From Lachnospiraceae bacterium UBA1729 (GTDB lineage: Bacteria; Bacillota; Clostridia; Lachnospirales; Lachnospiraceae), in NCBI GenBank assembly GCA_002315945.1, contig DCIJ01000012.1, positions 1 to 29,616 on the forward strand: a DNA stretch of 29,616 nt, written 5' to 3'. Positions 1 to 7,571 of the stretch are shown here, in pieces. Position 1 is the stretch's first letter, and every line of letters starts with the position of its first letter. The notes under the pieces are model-generated. The model made no database searches, was not told where the DNA came from, and worked only from the letters and a program-made list of their open reading frames with translations. The position numbers and the translations under genes were made by a program.

Positions 1-2
1 CC

Positions 3-1493
3 ACAAAAGAGGAGCTGTGCCATCCACTTACCCAGTGGACTACAATTATTACTATGTGTCTGTGCCTTGGGAAAGGAATATACAAGCACTACACAGATCA
101 TAGAGTAATCGTACTCTTTGTAGAAGAACGAATTCGAATCTGTCTCTTTGCCTGTGCATTGGCAATATTGGCAGTGAGGCTTTTCAAGAGGACTCCGGTT
201 GCAAGACTTTCAGGGATAGGTATTCTTTCGACTGTATATTTTGCGCTTACAATCCTGTTTTACAATACCAGACGCTGGACACTGTACTCGGCAATACTAT
301 TTCTGCTCATATATTTTAGACCTGCAGGAAGACAGAGAGGTCTGGGGATAGTGAAAAATTATGTATGGGGAGTGATTCTTGCATTCTGGTGTATGTTTGG
401 CTCTGCTATTTTATTCAGACCCTACTACAGCTTTGAATTTACAAGATATCCTGGCTGGTTTTCATCTGTAGCCAGCGCAGCACTTTTCTGGATAATCAGT
501 TTTGACTGTGCGCTAACCGTTTTGCTGGTAAAGTGGGAACAGGGAAAAAGGTCATTAACCGATAACCTGAAATGCTGTTTTGTTGAAATACTTACAGTGG
601 GCGTGGTCTTATCCCATTTACTGATGTCTATGTCAAGAACCAGTCTGCTCACAGTTTCGGTTACAGCATTAGTATGCTTTGTGATGGCTGAGCTGGTAAA
701 ATTCAGGGATTCAATGGCAGAAATCAGTAAAAAGATACTGGTAGTCTGCGTAGGTGTTATTTTGATATTCCCTGGAGTATATACGCTGGCAAGATGTGTT
801 CCGGCAATGGTTGGTCTTCCCTACAGAGTATCAGGAGCGGAATGGTTTTCTGATCAGATTGAAATTGGAGAGGTTTGGAATTCTTCAAAATTTATGAATA
901 TTCCGCAGTTTGCTGAAACATTTCTTGAAAAGGTTGCCGGAGTGGATATTAATCTGTCTGAGATGGCGGGAGCTCATAGCGGACCTGTAGGACTGTCTGG
1001 AGAAGACTCTGGCCCACAGGAGATAATGAGGGAGAATAGTGTGGGTATGTACGAGATAAATGGACAGCTCTACACTATGAGCGATTATACTTTTGTGAAC
1101 GACAGTGAAGGTGAAGAATCAAATGGAAGATTTGATATTTTAAAAGAGTACTGGAAACATCTGAATCTGACAGGACATGTAAGCACCCAGATTGAAGAGG
1201 TTGAGGTTAAGCATCAGGCATATCATGCCCATAATACATTTATGCAGGTGGCTTTTGACTTTGGAATTCCCACGGGCATAGTATTCATATTGCTGGTATT
1301 TTTTGCAATAGGATATGCAGTAGTGTATTATAAAAAGAATGGTTTGCTTGATGGATACAGTATTTTTCCGGTGGCAGTTCTAATTAGCTTTGCTGTAGCT
1401 GGACTTACGGAATGGATTTTCCATCCTAGTATTCCATTGGGATTTGGATTTATGATAGGACTGGTTCCTCTATTTACAAAAGAAGATAAGTAA
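3..1493 (+). CDS. O-antigen ligase/polymerase-like membrane protein (5' partial)
   Basis: This is a polytopic membrane protein of the WaaL/Wzy (O-antigen ligase) type, expected to join or polymerise lipid-linked glycans at the outer face of the membrane. About ten hydrophobic segments are visible, with a large hydrophilic loop encoded at roughly 830-1240. That loop ends in a HAHNTF motif (key His at 1230-1232), matching the conserved loop histidine of WaaL-family ligases. An ATG lies at 54, but the frame is open back to the window edge with no stop and no ribosome binding site before that ATG, so the true start is probably outside the window. The stop overlaps the next start (TAATG at 1491-1495), implying translational coupling with the UDP-sugar dehydratase. 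Family assignment is by topology and motif. Ligase versus polymerase cannot be decided. Confidence 0.75.
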   Translation, partial: TKEELCHPLTQWTTIITMCLCLGKGIYKHYTDHRVIVLFVEERIRICLFACALAILAVRLFKRTPVARLSGIGILSTVYFALTILFYNTRRWTLYSAILFLLIYFRPAGRQRGLGIVKNYVWGVILAFWCMFGSAILFRPYYSFEFTRYPGWFSSVASAALFWIISFDCALTVLLVKWEQGKRSLTDNLKCCFVEILTVGVVLSHLLMSMSRTSLLTVSVTALVCFVMAELVKFRDSMAEISKKILVVCVGVILIFPGVYTLARCVPAMVGLPYRVSGAEWFSDQIEIGEVWNSSKFMNIPQFAETFLEKVAGVDINLSEMAGAHSGPVGLSGEDSGPQEIMRENSVGMYEINGQLYTMSDYTFVNDSEGEESNGRFDILKEYWKHLNLTGHVSTQIEEVEVKHQAYHAHNTFMQVAFDFGIPTGIVFILLVFFAIGYAVVYYKKNGLLDGYSIFPVAVLISFAVAGLTEWIFHPSIPLGFGFMIGLVPLFTKEDK

Positions 1494-3349
1494 TGAGTAA
1501 AAGTGTATTAAACTATAAGTTAATAACAAGAAGAGCGTTTCTTTTGGCCTATGATGTAGTTGCAGTATTTATCTGCAACTATTTGGCGTTAATTTTACGT
1601 TTTGAATTTAAGATTGATGATATACCTGAGTATTTCCTGGATGCGGTGTGGTTTCATCTTCCCATAAGCATTGTAATCACTCTGTGCACCTACTATGTAT
1701 TCAGACTATATCATAGTCTATGGGCCTATGCTGGAGTTGCAGAAATGCAAAACATTGTATTTGCTTCTTCTGTGTCAGCTATCCTGCAGGCTATTACGCT
1801 TCTGATTTACGACAGACAGGTTCCGAAAAGCTATTACTTTTTTAATCTGTGTCTGTTAATGGGGGCAACCATTGTCAGCCGTTTTGCTTACAGATTTGCA
1901 AGAGAATTCAGAAGAAAGAAACGAAATAAAAACAATGGAACAGCTGTAATGATTATTGGGGCAGGAGATGCTGCCAATACAATCATTAAGGAAATTAATT
2001 CAAGCTATTTTTCCACCATGAGCGTAAAATGTATCATTGATGATGATAAGCGTAAGTGGGGACATTATATTCAGGGAATAAAGGTAGTAGGCGGAAGAGA
2101 GAAAATCGTAGAAAATGCGGACCTGCTGGATATTGACGAGATATTTATCGCAATTCCATCTGCTTCCAGAAAAGTAATCCGTGAGCTGGTTGAAATAGCG
2201 GGACAGACTGAATGCAAGTTACGTACTCTCCCTGGAATGTATCAGCTGGTAAATGGTGAGGTAGATGTAAGCAAGCTGAGAGATGTGGATGTAGAGGACC
2301 TGTTGGGAAGAGATCCTATTAAGGTTGATCTGGATTCGATTCTTGAGTATGTAAAGGGCAAAAAAGTTCTTGTTACAGGCGGTGGCGGTTCCATAGGAAG
2401 TGAAATCTGTCGTCAGATTGCATCTCACAATCCGGGGCAGTTAATTATTGTCGATATTTACGAAAACAACGCCTATGAAATACAGCAGGAGCTGAGACTT
2501 AAATTTCCAGAGCTTGATCTGGTAGTACTGATTGCATCTGTTAGAAATACTAAGAGAATGGACAGTATCTTTGCCAAATACAAACCGGACATAGTCTATC
2601 ATGCAGCTGCACATAAGCATGTGCCTCTTATGGAAGTCAGCCCTGATGAAGCCATTAAAAACAATGTATTTGGCACATGGAAAACAGCTCAGGCAGCAGC
2701 AATGAATGGTGTTAAAAAGTTTGTACTTATCTCCACAGATAAGGCGGTAAATCCTACCAATGTAATGGGCGCTACCAAGAGAATGTGTGAAATGATAGTG
2801 CAGACCTTCGACAGGCACTATGATACAGAATTTGTTGCAGTCCGATTTGGTAATGTACTGGGTTCCAACGGAAGTGTAATTCCACTGTTTAAAAAGCAGA
2901 TAGAAGCAGGGGGCCCAGTAACTGTTACACATCCGGACATTATTAGATACTTTATGACCATACCTGAAGCGGTATCTTTGGTACTTCAGGCTGGTGCATA
3001 TGCGCATGGTGGCGAGATTTTTATTCTTGATATGGGTGAACCTGTAAAGATACTGGATCTGGCAAAGAATCTGATCAGGTTATCAGGATATAAAGTGGAT
3101 GAGGATATCTCAATAGAGTTTACCGGACTACGTCCTGGTGAAAAGCTGTACGAGGAACTTCTTATGGATGAGGAGGGAATGAAAGAGACAGCAAATAGGC
3201 TTATCCACATAGGCAAACCCATTGAGGTTGATGAGGACAAATTCTTTAAGCAGTTGGCCCAACTGAAACATTCGGCTGAAGCTGAGGAAGAAGATATTAG
3301 AAAAATAATAAAAGAAATAGTTCCGACATATACGCCCGGGAGCCGTTAA
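1493..3349 (+). CDS. Membrane-bound UDP-N-acetylglucosamine 4,6-dehydratase (PglF/CapD/FlaA1 family)
   Basis: The 618-residue protein has four N-terminal membrane helices (about residues 15-135), a first Rossmann-like domain with GAGD near residue 156, and a C-terminal extended SDR domain with a glycine-rich NAD(P) motif (TGGGGSIG, residues 295-302). The catalytic set reads T415-D416-K417 followed by M425-x3-K429. The usual SDR tyrosine is thus a methionine, as is known for PglF-type UDP-GlcNAc C6-dehydratases. The expected reaction converts UDP-GlcNAc to the 4-keto-6-deoxy sugar on the cytoplasmic membrane. It is coupled to the upstream glycan gene by a one-base overlap and followed after 26 bases by the matching aminotransferase. 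The two genes would supply UDP-4-amino-4,6-dideoxy-GlcNAc, a bacillosamine precursor. The exact substrate is inferred. Confidence 0.9.
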   Translation: MSKSVLNYKLITRRAFLLAYDVVAVFICNYLALILRFEFKIDDIPEYFLDAVWFHLPISIVITLCTYYVFRLYHSLWAYAGVAEMQNIVFASSVSAILQAITLLIYDRQVPKSYYFFNLCLLMGATIVSRFAYRFAREFRRKKRNKNNGTAVMIIGAGDAANTIIKEINSSYFSTMSVKCIIDDDKRKWGHYIQGIKVVGGREKIVENADLLDIDEIFIAIPSASRKVIRELVEIAGQTECKLRTLPGMYQLVNGEVDVSKLRDVDVEDLLGRDPIKVDLDSILEYVKGKKVLVTGGGGSIGSEICRQIASHNPGQLIIVDIYENNAYEIQQELRLKFPELDLVVLIASVRNTKRMDSIFAKYKPDIVYHAAAHKHVPLMEVSPDEAIKNNVFGTWKTAQAAAMNGVKKFVLISTDKAVNPTNVMGATKRMCEMIVQTFDRHYDTEFVAVRFGNVLGSNGSVIPLFKKQIEAGGPVTVTHPDIIRYFMTIPEAVSLVLQAGAYAHGGEIFILDMGEPVKILDLAKNLIRLSGYKVDEDISIEFTGLRPGEKLYEELLMDEEGMKETANRLIHIGKPIEVDEDKFFKQLAQLKHSAEAEEEDIRKIIKEIVPTYTPGSR

Positions 3350-3375
3350 AGGCCGGAAACTTGGAGGTGATTGTT

Positions 3376-4503
3376 TTGGAAAAGAAAATCTGGTTGGCTT
3401 CTCCTACCATGCATGAGTGGGAGAGAAAATATGTGACAGAAGCATTTGATACGAATTGGATCGCTCCGGTAGGTCCCCATGTAAATGCTTTTGAAAAAGA
3501 GATGGAAGAATATGCTGGTGAAGGGCTTCACATGGTTGCTCTATCAGCTGCTACAGCTGCGATTCATATGGCGCTTAAACTGTTACAGGTAGGAGAAGGA
3601 GATGTGGTATTTTGTCAGTCTCTTACCTTTGCGGCATCATGTAATCCGATTTGCTATGAACATGCAACACCAGTGTTCATTGATTCGGATACAACGACCT
3701 GGAATATGGATCCCAAAGCTTTGGAAAAGGCTTTTGAAAAGTATCCTAATCCAAAGGCTGTAATTCCAGTGCATTTATATGGAAATCCTGCTCAGATAGA
3801 TGAACTTAGAAGAATCTGCGATGAGCATAATGTTCCTATGATTGAGGATGCGGCAGAATCCTTATCCAGTACATATAAAGGAAAACAGACAGGTACATTT
3901 GGTGATATAGGTATATATTCCTTTAACGGAAACAAAATAATCACAACCTCTGGTGGTGGAATGTTAGGTTGCAGAAACGAGAAGTGGGCTGAAAAAGTAA
4001 GATTTTGGTCAACTCAGGCAAGAGATGCAGCAAGGCATTATCAGCACTCGGAATTAGGATATAATTACAGATTAAGCAACGTACTTGCCGGTATTGGCAG
4101 GGGCCAGATGAAGTCACTGGAACTGCACAAACGGTTAAAGTGCGATTTGTATAAGATGTATGAGGAGTTTTTTGCAGATATAGATGGAGTTAGCATGCAG
4201 CCTCTGAACACAGATGGAGACAGCAACTGCTGGCTGTCATGTATTACCATAGATCCTGCAAGTGGGGTGACACCTGCAAAGGTTATGGAAGCATTGGATG
4301 AGCACAACATTGAATCAAGACCAATCTGGAAGCCCATGCATCTTCAGCCCCTGTATGAACATTGTGATTTCTTTACCGCAAAAGAAAAATCAAGTAATAG
4401 TGAGGAAATATTTAATACTGGACTATGTCTTCCAAGTGATATTAAAAATACGGGAGAAGATAATGACAGAATTAGAGACATATTAAGAAAGGTATTTAGA
4501 TAA
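3376..4503 (+). CDS. DegT/DnrJ/EryC1/StrS-family PLP aminotransferase (PglE-like)
   Basis: This is a sugar nucleotide aminotransferase of the DegT family, 375 residues. The likely Schiff-base lysine is K187 in the SFNGNK motif, followed by the SGGG stretch typical of the family, and the ligand segment IEDAAES lies upstream. I place the start at TTG 3376 because GGAGGTG at 3363-3369 sits 6 bases before it. A TTG at 3361 in the same frame would put the ribosome binding site inside the gene. Next to a PglF-type dehydratase, the expected job is amination at C4 of the UDP-4-keto-6-deoxy sugar, as done by PglE. No acetyltransferase (PglD) is visible in the window, so the final sugar could stay unacetylated or the gene may lie elsewhere. 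Family is firm, substrate is inferred from context. Confidence 0.88.
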   Translation: MEKKIWLASPTMHEWERKYVTEAFDTNWIAPVGPHVNAFEKEMEEYAGEGLHMVALSAATAAIHMALKLLQVGEGDVVFCQSLTFAASCNPICYEHATPVFIDSDTTTWNMDPKALEKAFEKYPNPKAVIPVHLYGNPAQIDELRRICDEHNVPMIEDAAESLSSTYKGKQTGTFGDIGIYSFNGNKIITTSGGGMLGCRNEKWAEKVRFWSTQARDAARHYQHSELGYNYRLSNVLAGIGRGQMKSLELHKRLKCDLYKMYEEFFADIDGVSMQPLNTDGDSNCWLSCITIDPASGVTPAKVMEALDEHNIESRPIWKPMHLQPLYEHCDFFTAKEKSSNSEEIFNTGLCLPSDIKNTGEDNDRIRDILRKVFR

Positions 4504-4518
4504 TATTACTCAAGAGTC

Positions 4519-4547
4519 TTTACACGTTTAGGGTTTTTTTGTATACT
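4519..4547 (+). promoter_or_regulatory. Candidate sigma-A promoter of the ATP synthase operon
   Basis: TTTACA (4519-4524) and TATACT (4542-4547) are separated by exactly 17 bases. It is the only good promoter match between the aminotransferase stop and atpZ, and predicts a transcript start near 4554 with a leader of about 40 bases. Confidence 0.65.
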
Positions 4548-4593
4548 TTTGCTTTAGTAATGCAGGTTAAAATTGTATATTAACAGGTACAAT

Positions 4594-4872
4594 ATGAAGA
4601 AAAAATCCAATGCTGTTCAATGCCTTGCAATGATAAGCCAATTCGCGCTGAATATGCTAGTTCCTATAGGGATGTGCTTTGGAATAGGATATCTGATTGA
4701 CAGGCTTCTGGGCACCAGATTTTTCTGCATAATATTCTTCTTTTTGGGTGCGGTTTCAGGTTTTTGGAGCATATACAAATTAACTATTAAAATTCAGACT
4801 CAGAGTCAGGAAACTGATAGCTATGAATATAGTAGGAAAAAGCTTAGAGACAACAAAGAAGCGCCTAGATGA
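4594..4872 (+). CDS. atpZ: AtpZ/AtpI-related small membrane protein, first gene of the atp operon
   Basis: This small protein (92 residues) has two membrane helices (about residues 12-35 and 43-65) joined by LIDRLLGT, which fits the AtpZ family (linked in other bacteria to ion supply for, or assembly of, the ATP synthase). The ATG at 4594 is chosen. A TTG at 4573 is in frame but has no better ribosome binding site, and the protein from 4594 starts like other family members with a short basic N-terminus. Its 3' end overlaps the next gene by 50 bases in another frame, so the two are likely co-translated. The tail after the second helix is hydrophilic. Function is by family and position only; the small size gives moderate certainty. 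Confidence 0.75.
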   Translation: MKKKSNAVQCLAMISQFALNMLVPIGMCFGIGYLIDRLLGTRFFCIIFFFLGAVSGFWSIYKLTIKIQTQSQETDSYEYSRKKLRDNKEAPR

Positions 4873-5371
4873 AATTGCTTCAGAAGATGTTCTGACAGGT
4901 GAGGAAAGACTATATTTGTCAGAGTCAGAAGAAGGTCTGCCAGAGTCGGTAGAAATATTGAGCGAACCAACGGGAGAGGATTCAAAGAGAACCTTTCTTG
5001 AACTGGAGAGCTCAATTGTTATGTGGAGTTTGATATTTCAGGCGACGATTGTCTGGCTGGTACCTGACAAAAAAACTTTTTCAGTGGGGCTATGGTTAGG
5101 CTGTTTTATTTCGCTGGCCTTGGCATATCACATGTGGATTAGTATAGATAAAGCTTTGAACATGGATGAAAAGAATGCCAGAGCATATATGACATCCAGG
5201 TCCATAATCAGGTATGCATCAATAGTAATCATGCTTGGTGTGTCTATGGCATTTCTCTCAAAGTGGGCTCATCCTCTGGCAGTATTTTTAGGGGTGATGA
5301 CACTTAAGTGTGGAGCATATACACAACCGGTTGTTCATAATTTTGTGAATAGGAAAACAAAAAATAATTAA
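4823..5371 (+). CDS. atpI: ATP synthase subunit I-like protein (AtpI)
   Basis: This 182-residue protein has an acidic, serine-rich N-terminal region (residues 1-60) followed by four membrane helices (about 62-80, 85-107, 130-147 and 151-168). Position between atpZ and atpB and the four-helix layout fit AtpI, known as an assembly helper for the c-ring. Plain AtpI proteins are about 110-140 residues, so the N-terminal part is an extension, or the true start is further in. The ATG at 4823 has AGGA about 11 bases upstream, inside atpZ. Alternative starts after residue 45 lack a clear ribosome binding site. Sequence conservation of AtpI is low, so the call rests mainly on topology and gene order. 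Confidence 0.7.
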   Translation: MNIVGKSLETTKKRLDEIASEDVLTGEERLYLSESEEGLPESVEILSEPTGEDSKRTFLELESSIVMWSLIFQATIVWLVPDKKTFSVGLWLGCFISLALAYHMWISIDKALNMDEKNARAYMTSRSIIRYASIVIMLGVSMAFLSKWAHPLAVFLGVMTLKCGAYTQPVVHNFVNRKTKNN

Positions 5372-5416
5372 TTTGCTTATCAAATGGATTGGCAGAGATA
5401 GGAAGGAATTATTGGC

Positions 5417-6130
5417 ATGACGGGAATTCTTATGGCAGGAAGTGCTGAACTGGATTTCTTTATACATGGAGTCTTCTCATACGAGCTTTTTGGACAGACT
5501 TTCTGGATTACTACAACTCACATATGTATGCTTATAGTTATGCTTGTGATAATAGCATTCTGTGTTGCAGTAAATCTTGCATTGAAAAAAGCAGGTGAGA
5601 TACCTGATGGACTGGCTAATGTAGCGGAAATGATAGTAGATGCGTTAGATAATATGGTTGCCGGAGTAATGGGAAAAAATGCAGGTCCTTTTGCAAACTA
5701 TATTGGAACCATTTTCCTGTTTATTCTTCTATCAAATATTTCGGGAATTTTTGGACTGCGTCCACCAACAGCAGATTATGGTGTTACATTCCCTCTGGGT
5801 ATCATGACCTTTACACTGATTACCTTTAACAAATTTAAGTATCAGAAGGTTAAGGGGGTAATAGCCGGATTGTGTGACCCATGGCCGTTCTGGGCACCTA
5901 TCAATCTTATTGGTGATATAGCAGTTCCAATTTCTCTTTCATTGCGTCTGTTTGCCAATGTGCTTTCAGGAACAGTAATGATGGCTTTGGTATATGGATT
6001 GCTTTCAAGAATAGCAATTGCATGGCCGGCAGTGCTTCATGTATATTTCGATTTGTTTTCAGGAGCAATACAGACCTATGTATTCTGTATGTTAACAATG
6101 ACTTATATCAACAGTGCAATTGACGGCTAA
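5417..6130 (+). CDS. atpB: F1Fo ATP synthase subunit a
   Basis: Subunit a is the stator half of the ion channel in the membrane, facing the c-ring. The 237-residue protein has five to six membrane helices. The essential arginine is R177 within SLRLFANVLSG, equivalent to R210 of E. coli. The PPTADYGVT loop and the terminal QTYVFCMLT helix are also typical. AGGAAGG at about 5400-5406 precedes the ATG at 5417; a second ATG at 5432 is possible but less well spaced. The gap from atpI is 45 bases, and the gap to atpE is 69 bases and AT-rich. The coupling ion is better judged from subunit c than from this gene. Confidence 0.96.
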   Translation: MTGILMAGSAELDFFIHGVFSYELFGQTFWITTTHICMLIVMLVIIAFCVAVNLALKKAGEIPDGLANVAEMIVDALDNMVAGVMGKNAGPFANYIGTIFLFILLSNISGIFGLRPPTADYGVTFPLGIMTFTLITFNKFKYQKVKGVIAGLCDPWPFWAPINLIGDIAVPISLSLRLFANVLSGTVMMALVYGLLSRIAIAWPAVLHVYFDLFSGAIQTYVFCMLTMTYINSAIDG

Positions 6131-6186
6131 TTAAATTCTGGAAAAAAGGAAATTATTCTTTTTCAATATATTAATTTACAAATTTT

Positions 6187-6192
6187 AGGAGG
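6187..6192 (+). promoter_or_regulatory. Perfect AGGAGG ribosome binding site of atpE
   Basis: AGGAGG stands 7 bases before the atpE ATG, in an AT-rich 69-base gap after atpB. It is the strongest site in the operon, which fits the need for about ten or more c subunits per complex. The link to dosage is inference. Confidence 0.75.
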
Positions 6193-6199
6193 AACAAAA

Positions 6200-6454
6200 A
6201 TGGAGTACAACACTAATTTTATCTTAGGCTGTTCTGCTATTGGTGCAGGTCTTGCTGTTATAGCAGGTATCGGACCCGGTGTAGGCCAGGGAATTGCAGC
6301 TGGTTATGCAGCAAGTGCAGTAGGACGTAATCCAGGAGCAAAGTCAGATGTTACTTCAACAATGCTTCTTGGACAGGCTGTTGCAGAGACAACAGGTCTT
6401 TATGGTCTGCTTGTTGCTATGCTTCTGTTATTCGTTAAGCCGTTAGTTCCCTAA
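6200..6454 (+). CDS. atpE: F1Fo ATP synthase subunit c, sodium-type ion site
   Basis: This 84-residue two-helix hairpin forms the rotor ring. The ion-binding glutamate is E63 in VAETTGLYG. The residues that bind sodium in the Ilyobacter tartaricus ring (Q32, position 63, E65, S66, plus Y70) all have counterparts two positions earlier here: Q30 in GPGVGQG, V61, E63, T64 and Y68. Proton-type rings normally lack this Gln and Ser/Thr pair. The ring is therefore predicted to carry sodium, which fits an anaerobe with Rnf-type sodium pumping, though no such pump is in the window. The conserved loop RNPGAK lies at residues 43-48. The start is certain from the perfect ribosome binding site. Confidence 0.96.
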   Translation: MEYNTNFILGCSAIGAGLAVIAGIGPGVGQGIAAGYAASAVGRNPGAKSDVTSTMLLGQAVAETTGLYGLLVAMLLLFVKPLVP

Positions 6455-6491
6455 GAATTTAGGATACACAAGAAAGGTGTAAGGACAATAG

Positions 6492-7010
6492 ATGGGAAAT
6501 TATTTATTTGATCTGACGCCTCAGCTTCTGCATGATGCAGTTCTTACCATGATTGCAGTGCTGGTTCTGTTTACTGTGGCTTCAAATCTTCTGTTTAATC
6601 CTGTAAGAAAGATGCTTCAGGATCGCAAGGATAAGATTAAAGCAGAGCTGGAACAGGCAGCAAGTGATCAGGCGGATGCTTCGAATTTAAAAGCAGAATA
6701 TGAAAGCAAGCTTAAGAATATCGATAAGGAAGCTGATGAAATCCTGAGCGAGACTCGTGCAAAGGCTCTTGCCAATGAGTCAAAGATTGTTGCTGAAGCA
6801 AAGGAAGAAGCTGCCAGAATCAGAGAAAGAGCAAGTGTTGAGGCTGAACTTGAGAAGAAGAAGGCCTGTGATGATGTTAAGACAGAAATCATCGAAGTAT
6901 CTGCAATGATGGCAGCAAAGATTGCTGAGGCTAGTATTTCTAAGGAAGAACAGGATAAGCTCTTAGATGATACATTAAAGGAAATAGGTGATAAGACATG
7001 GCTAAGCTAG
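6492..7010 (+). CDS. atpF: F1Fo ATP synthase subunit b
   Basis: Subunit b is the peripheral stalk. The 172-residue protein has one membrane helix (about residues 13-34) followed by a long charged helix rich in Lys, Glu and Ala (about 40-150) that would form the dimeric coiled coil. Length and layout are normal for the family. AAGGA at 6480-6484 precedes the ATG by 7 bases. The 3' end overlaps the next gene by 13 bases, typical of the b-delta junction and suggestive of coupled translation. Confidence 0.94.
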   Translation: MGNYLFDLTPQLLHDAVLTMIAVLVLFTVASNLLFNPVRKMLQDRKDKIKAELEQAASDQADASNLKAEYESKLKNIDKEADEILSETRAKALANESKIVAEAKEEAARIRERASVEAELEKKKACDDVKTEIIEVSAMMAAKIAEASISKEEQDKLLDDTLKEIGDKTWLS

Positions 7011-7546
7011 TGGGAAAAACCTACGGCGATGCCCTGATGAGCCTGGCCGTGGAAGAAAATAAAACGGACTTACTTTATGAAGAAGCTCATGCTTTGAAGA
7101 GCATATTTGAGGCGGAAAATGAATTTATGAATCTGTTTGCCAACCCTAAGGTTACTAAGGAAGAAAAGCAGCAGGTTCTAAAAAATGTGTTTGAAGGAAA
7201 ACTTTCGGGTGAAATGACAGGATTCCTGTTTCTTTTGCTGGATAAAGACAGAATCGATGAAGTGGTAAATATTTTTACATATTTCATTGACGCTGTGAAA
7301 GCAAATAAAGGAATAGGAGTGGCCTATGTATCAACTCCCGTTCAGTTGACAGACACCCAGAAGACAGCAATTGAAAATAAGTTGCTGGCATCCACTGGTT
7401 TTTCTGAGATGGAGATGCATTTCTGTGAGGATAAGAGCCTTATAGGTGGTGCAACTATCAGAATCGGTGACAGAATCGTAGACAGTTCGGTCAAAACCAA
7501 GATTGAAGAACTGAAGCGACAGCTGTTAAAAATTAAGCTTGCTTAA
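6998..7546 (+). CDS. atpH: F1 ATP synthase subunit delta
   Basis: Subunit delta connects the b stalk to the top of the alpha3-beta3 head. The 182-residue protein has an N-terminal helical domain (MAKLVGKTYGDALMSLAVEE, about residues 1-105) and a C-terminal half with GGATIRIGDRIVDSSV (about 149-164), the conserved family segment. It starts inside the end of atpF and has an AGGTG-like ribosome binding site within atpF. The stop is followed by a 25-base gap to atpA. Family match and operon position agree. Confidence 0.94.
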   Translation: MAKLVGKTYGDALMSLAVEENKTDLLYEEAHALKSIFEAENEFMNLFANPKVTKEEKQQVLKNVFEGKLSGEMTGFLFLLLDKDRIDEVVNIFTYFIDAVKANKGIGVAYVSTPVQLTDTQKTAIENKLLASTGFSEMEMHFCEDKSLIGGATIRIGDRIVDSSVKTKIEELKRQLLKIKLA

Positions 7547-7571
7547 GGGCAGGCAGAAAGGTGAGAACCCC

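Noticed and set aside
2441..3007. 188-codon open frame on the minus strand
   Set aside because: It lies wholly within the UDP-sugar dehydratase gene, is rich in Cys, Tyr and His as antisense frames are, and has no ribosome binding site or recognisable domain.
4511..4540. T-run after the aminotransferase as a terminator
   Set aside because: There is no stem before the seven T; CTCAAGAG is a loop-less palindrome. The stretch is better explained as spacer of the atp promoter.
6143..6172. GAAAAAAG/CTTTTTC pairing between atpB and atpE as a terminator
   Set aside because: The stem is all A-T with one G-C, has no T-run after it and lies inside a co-transcribed operon. At most it affects mRNA stability.
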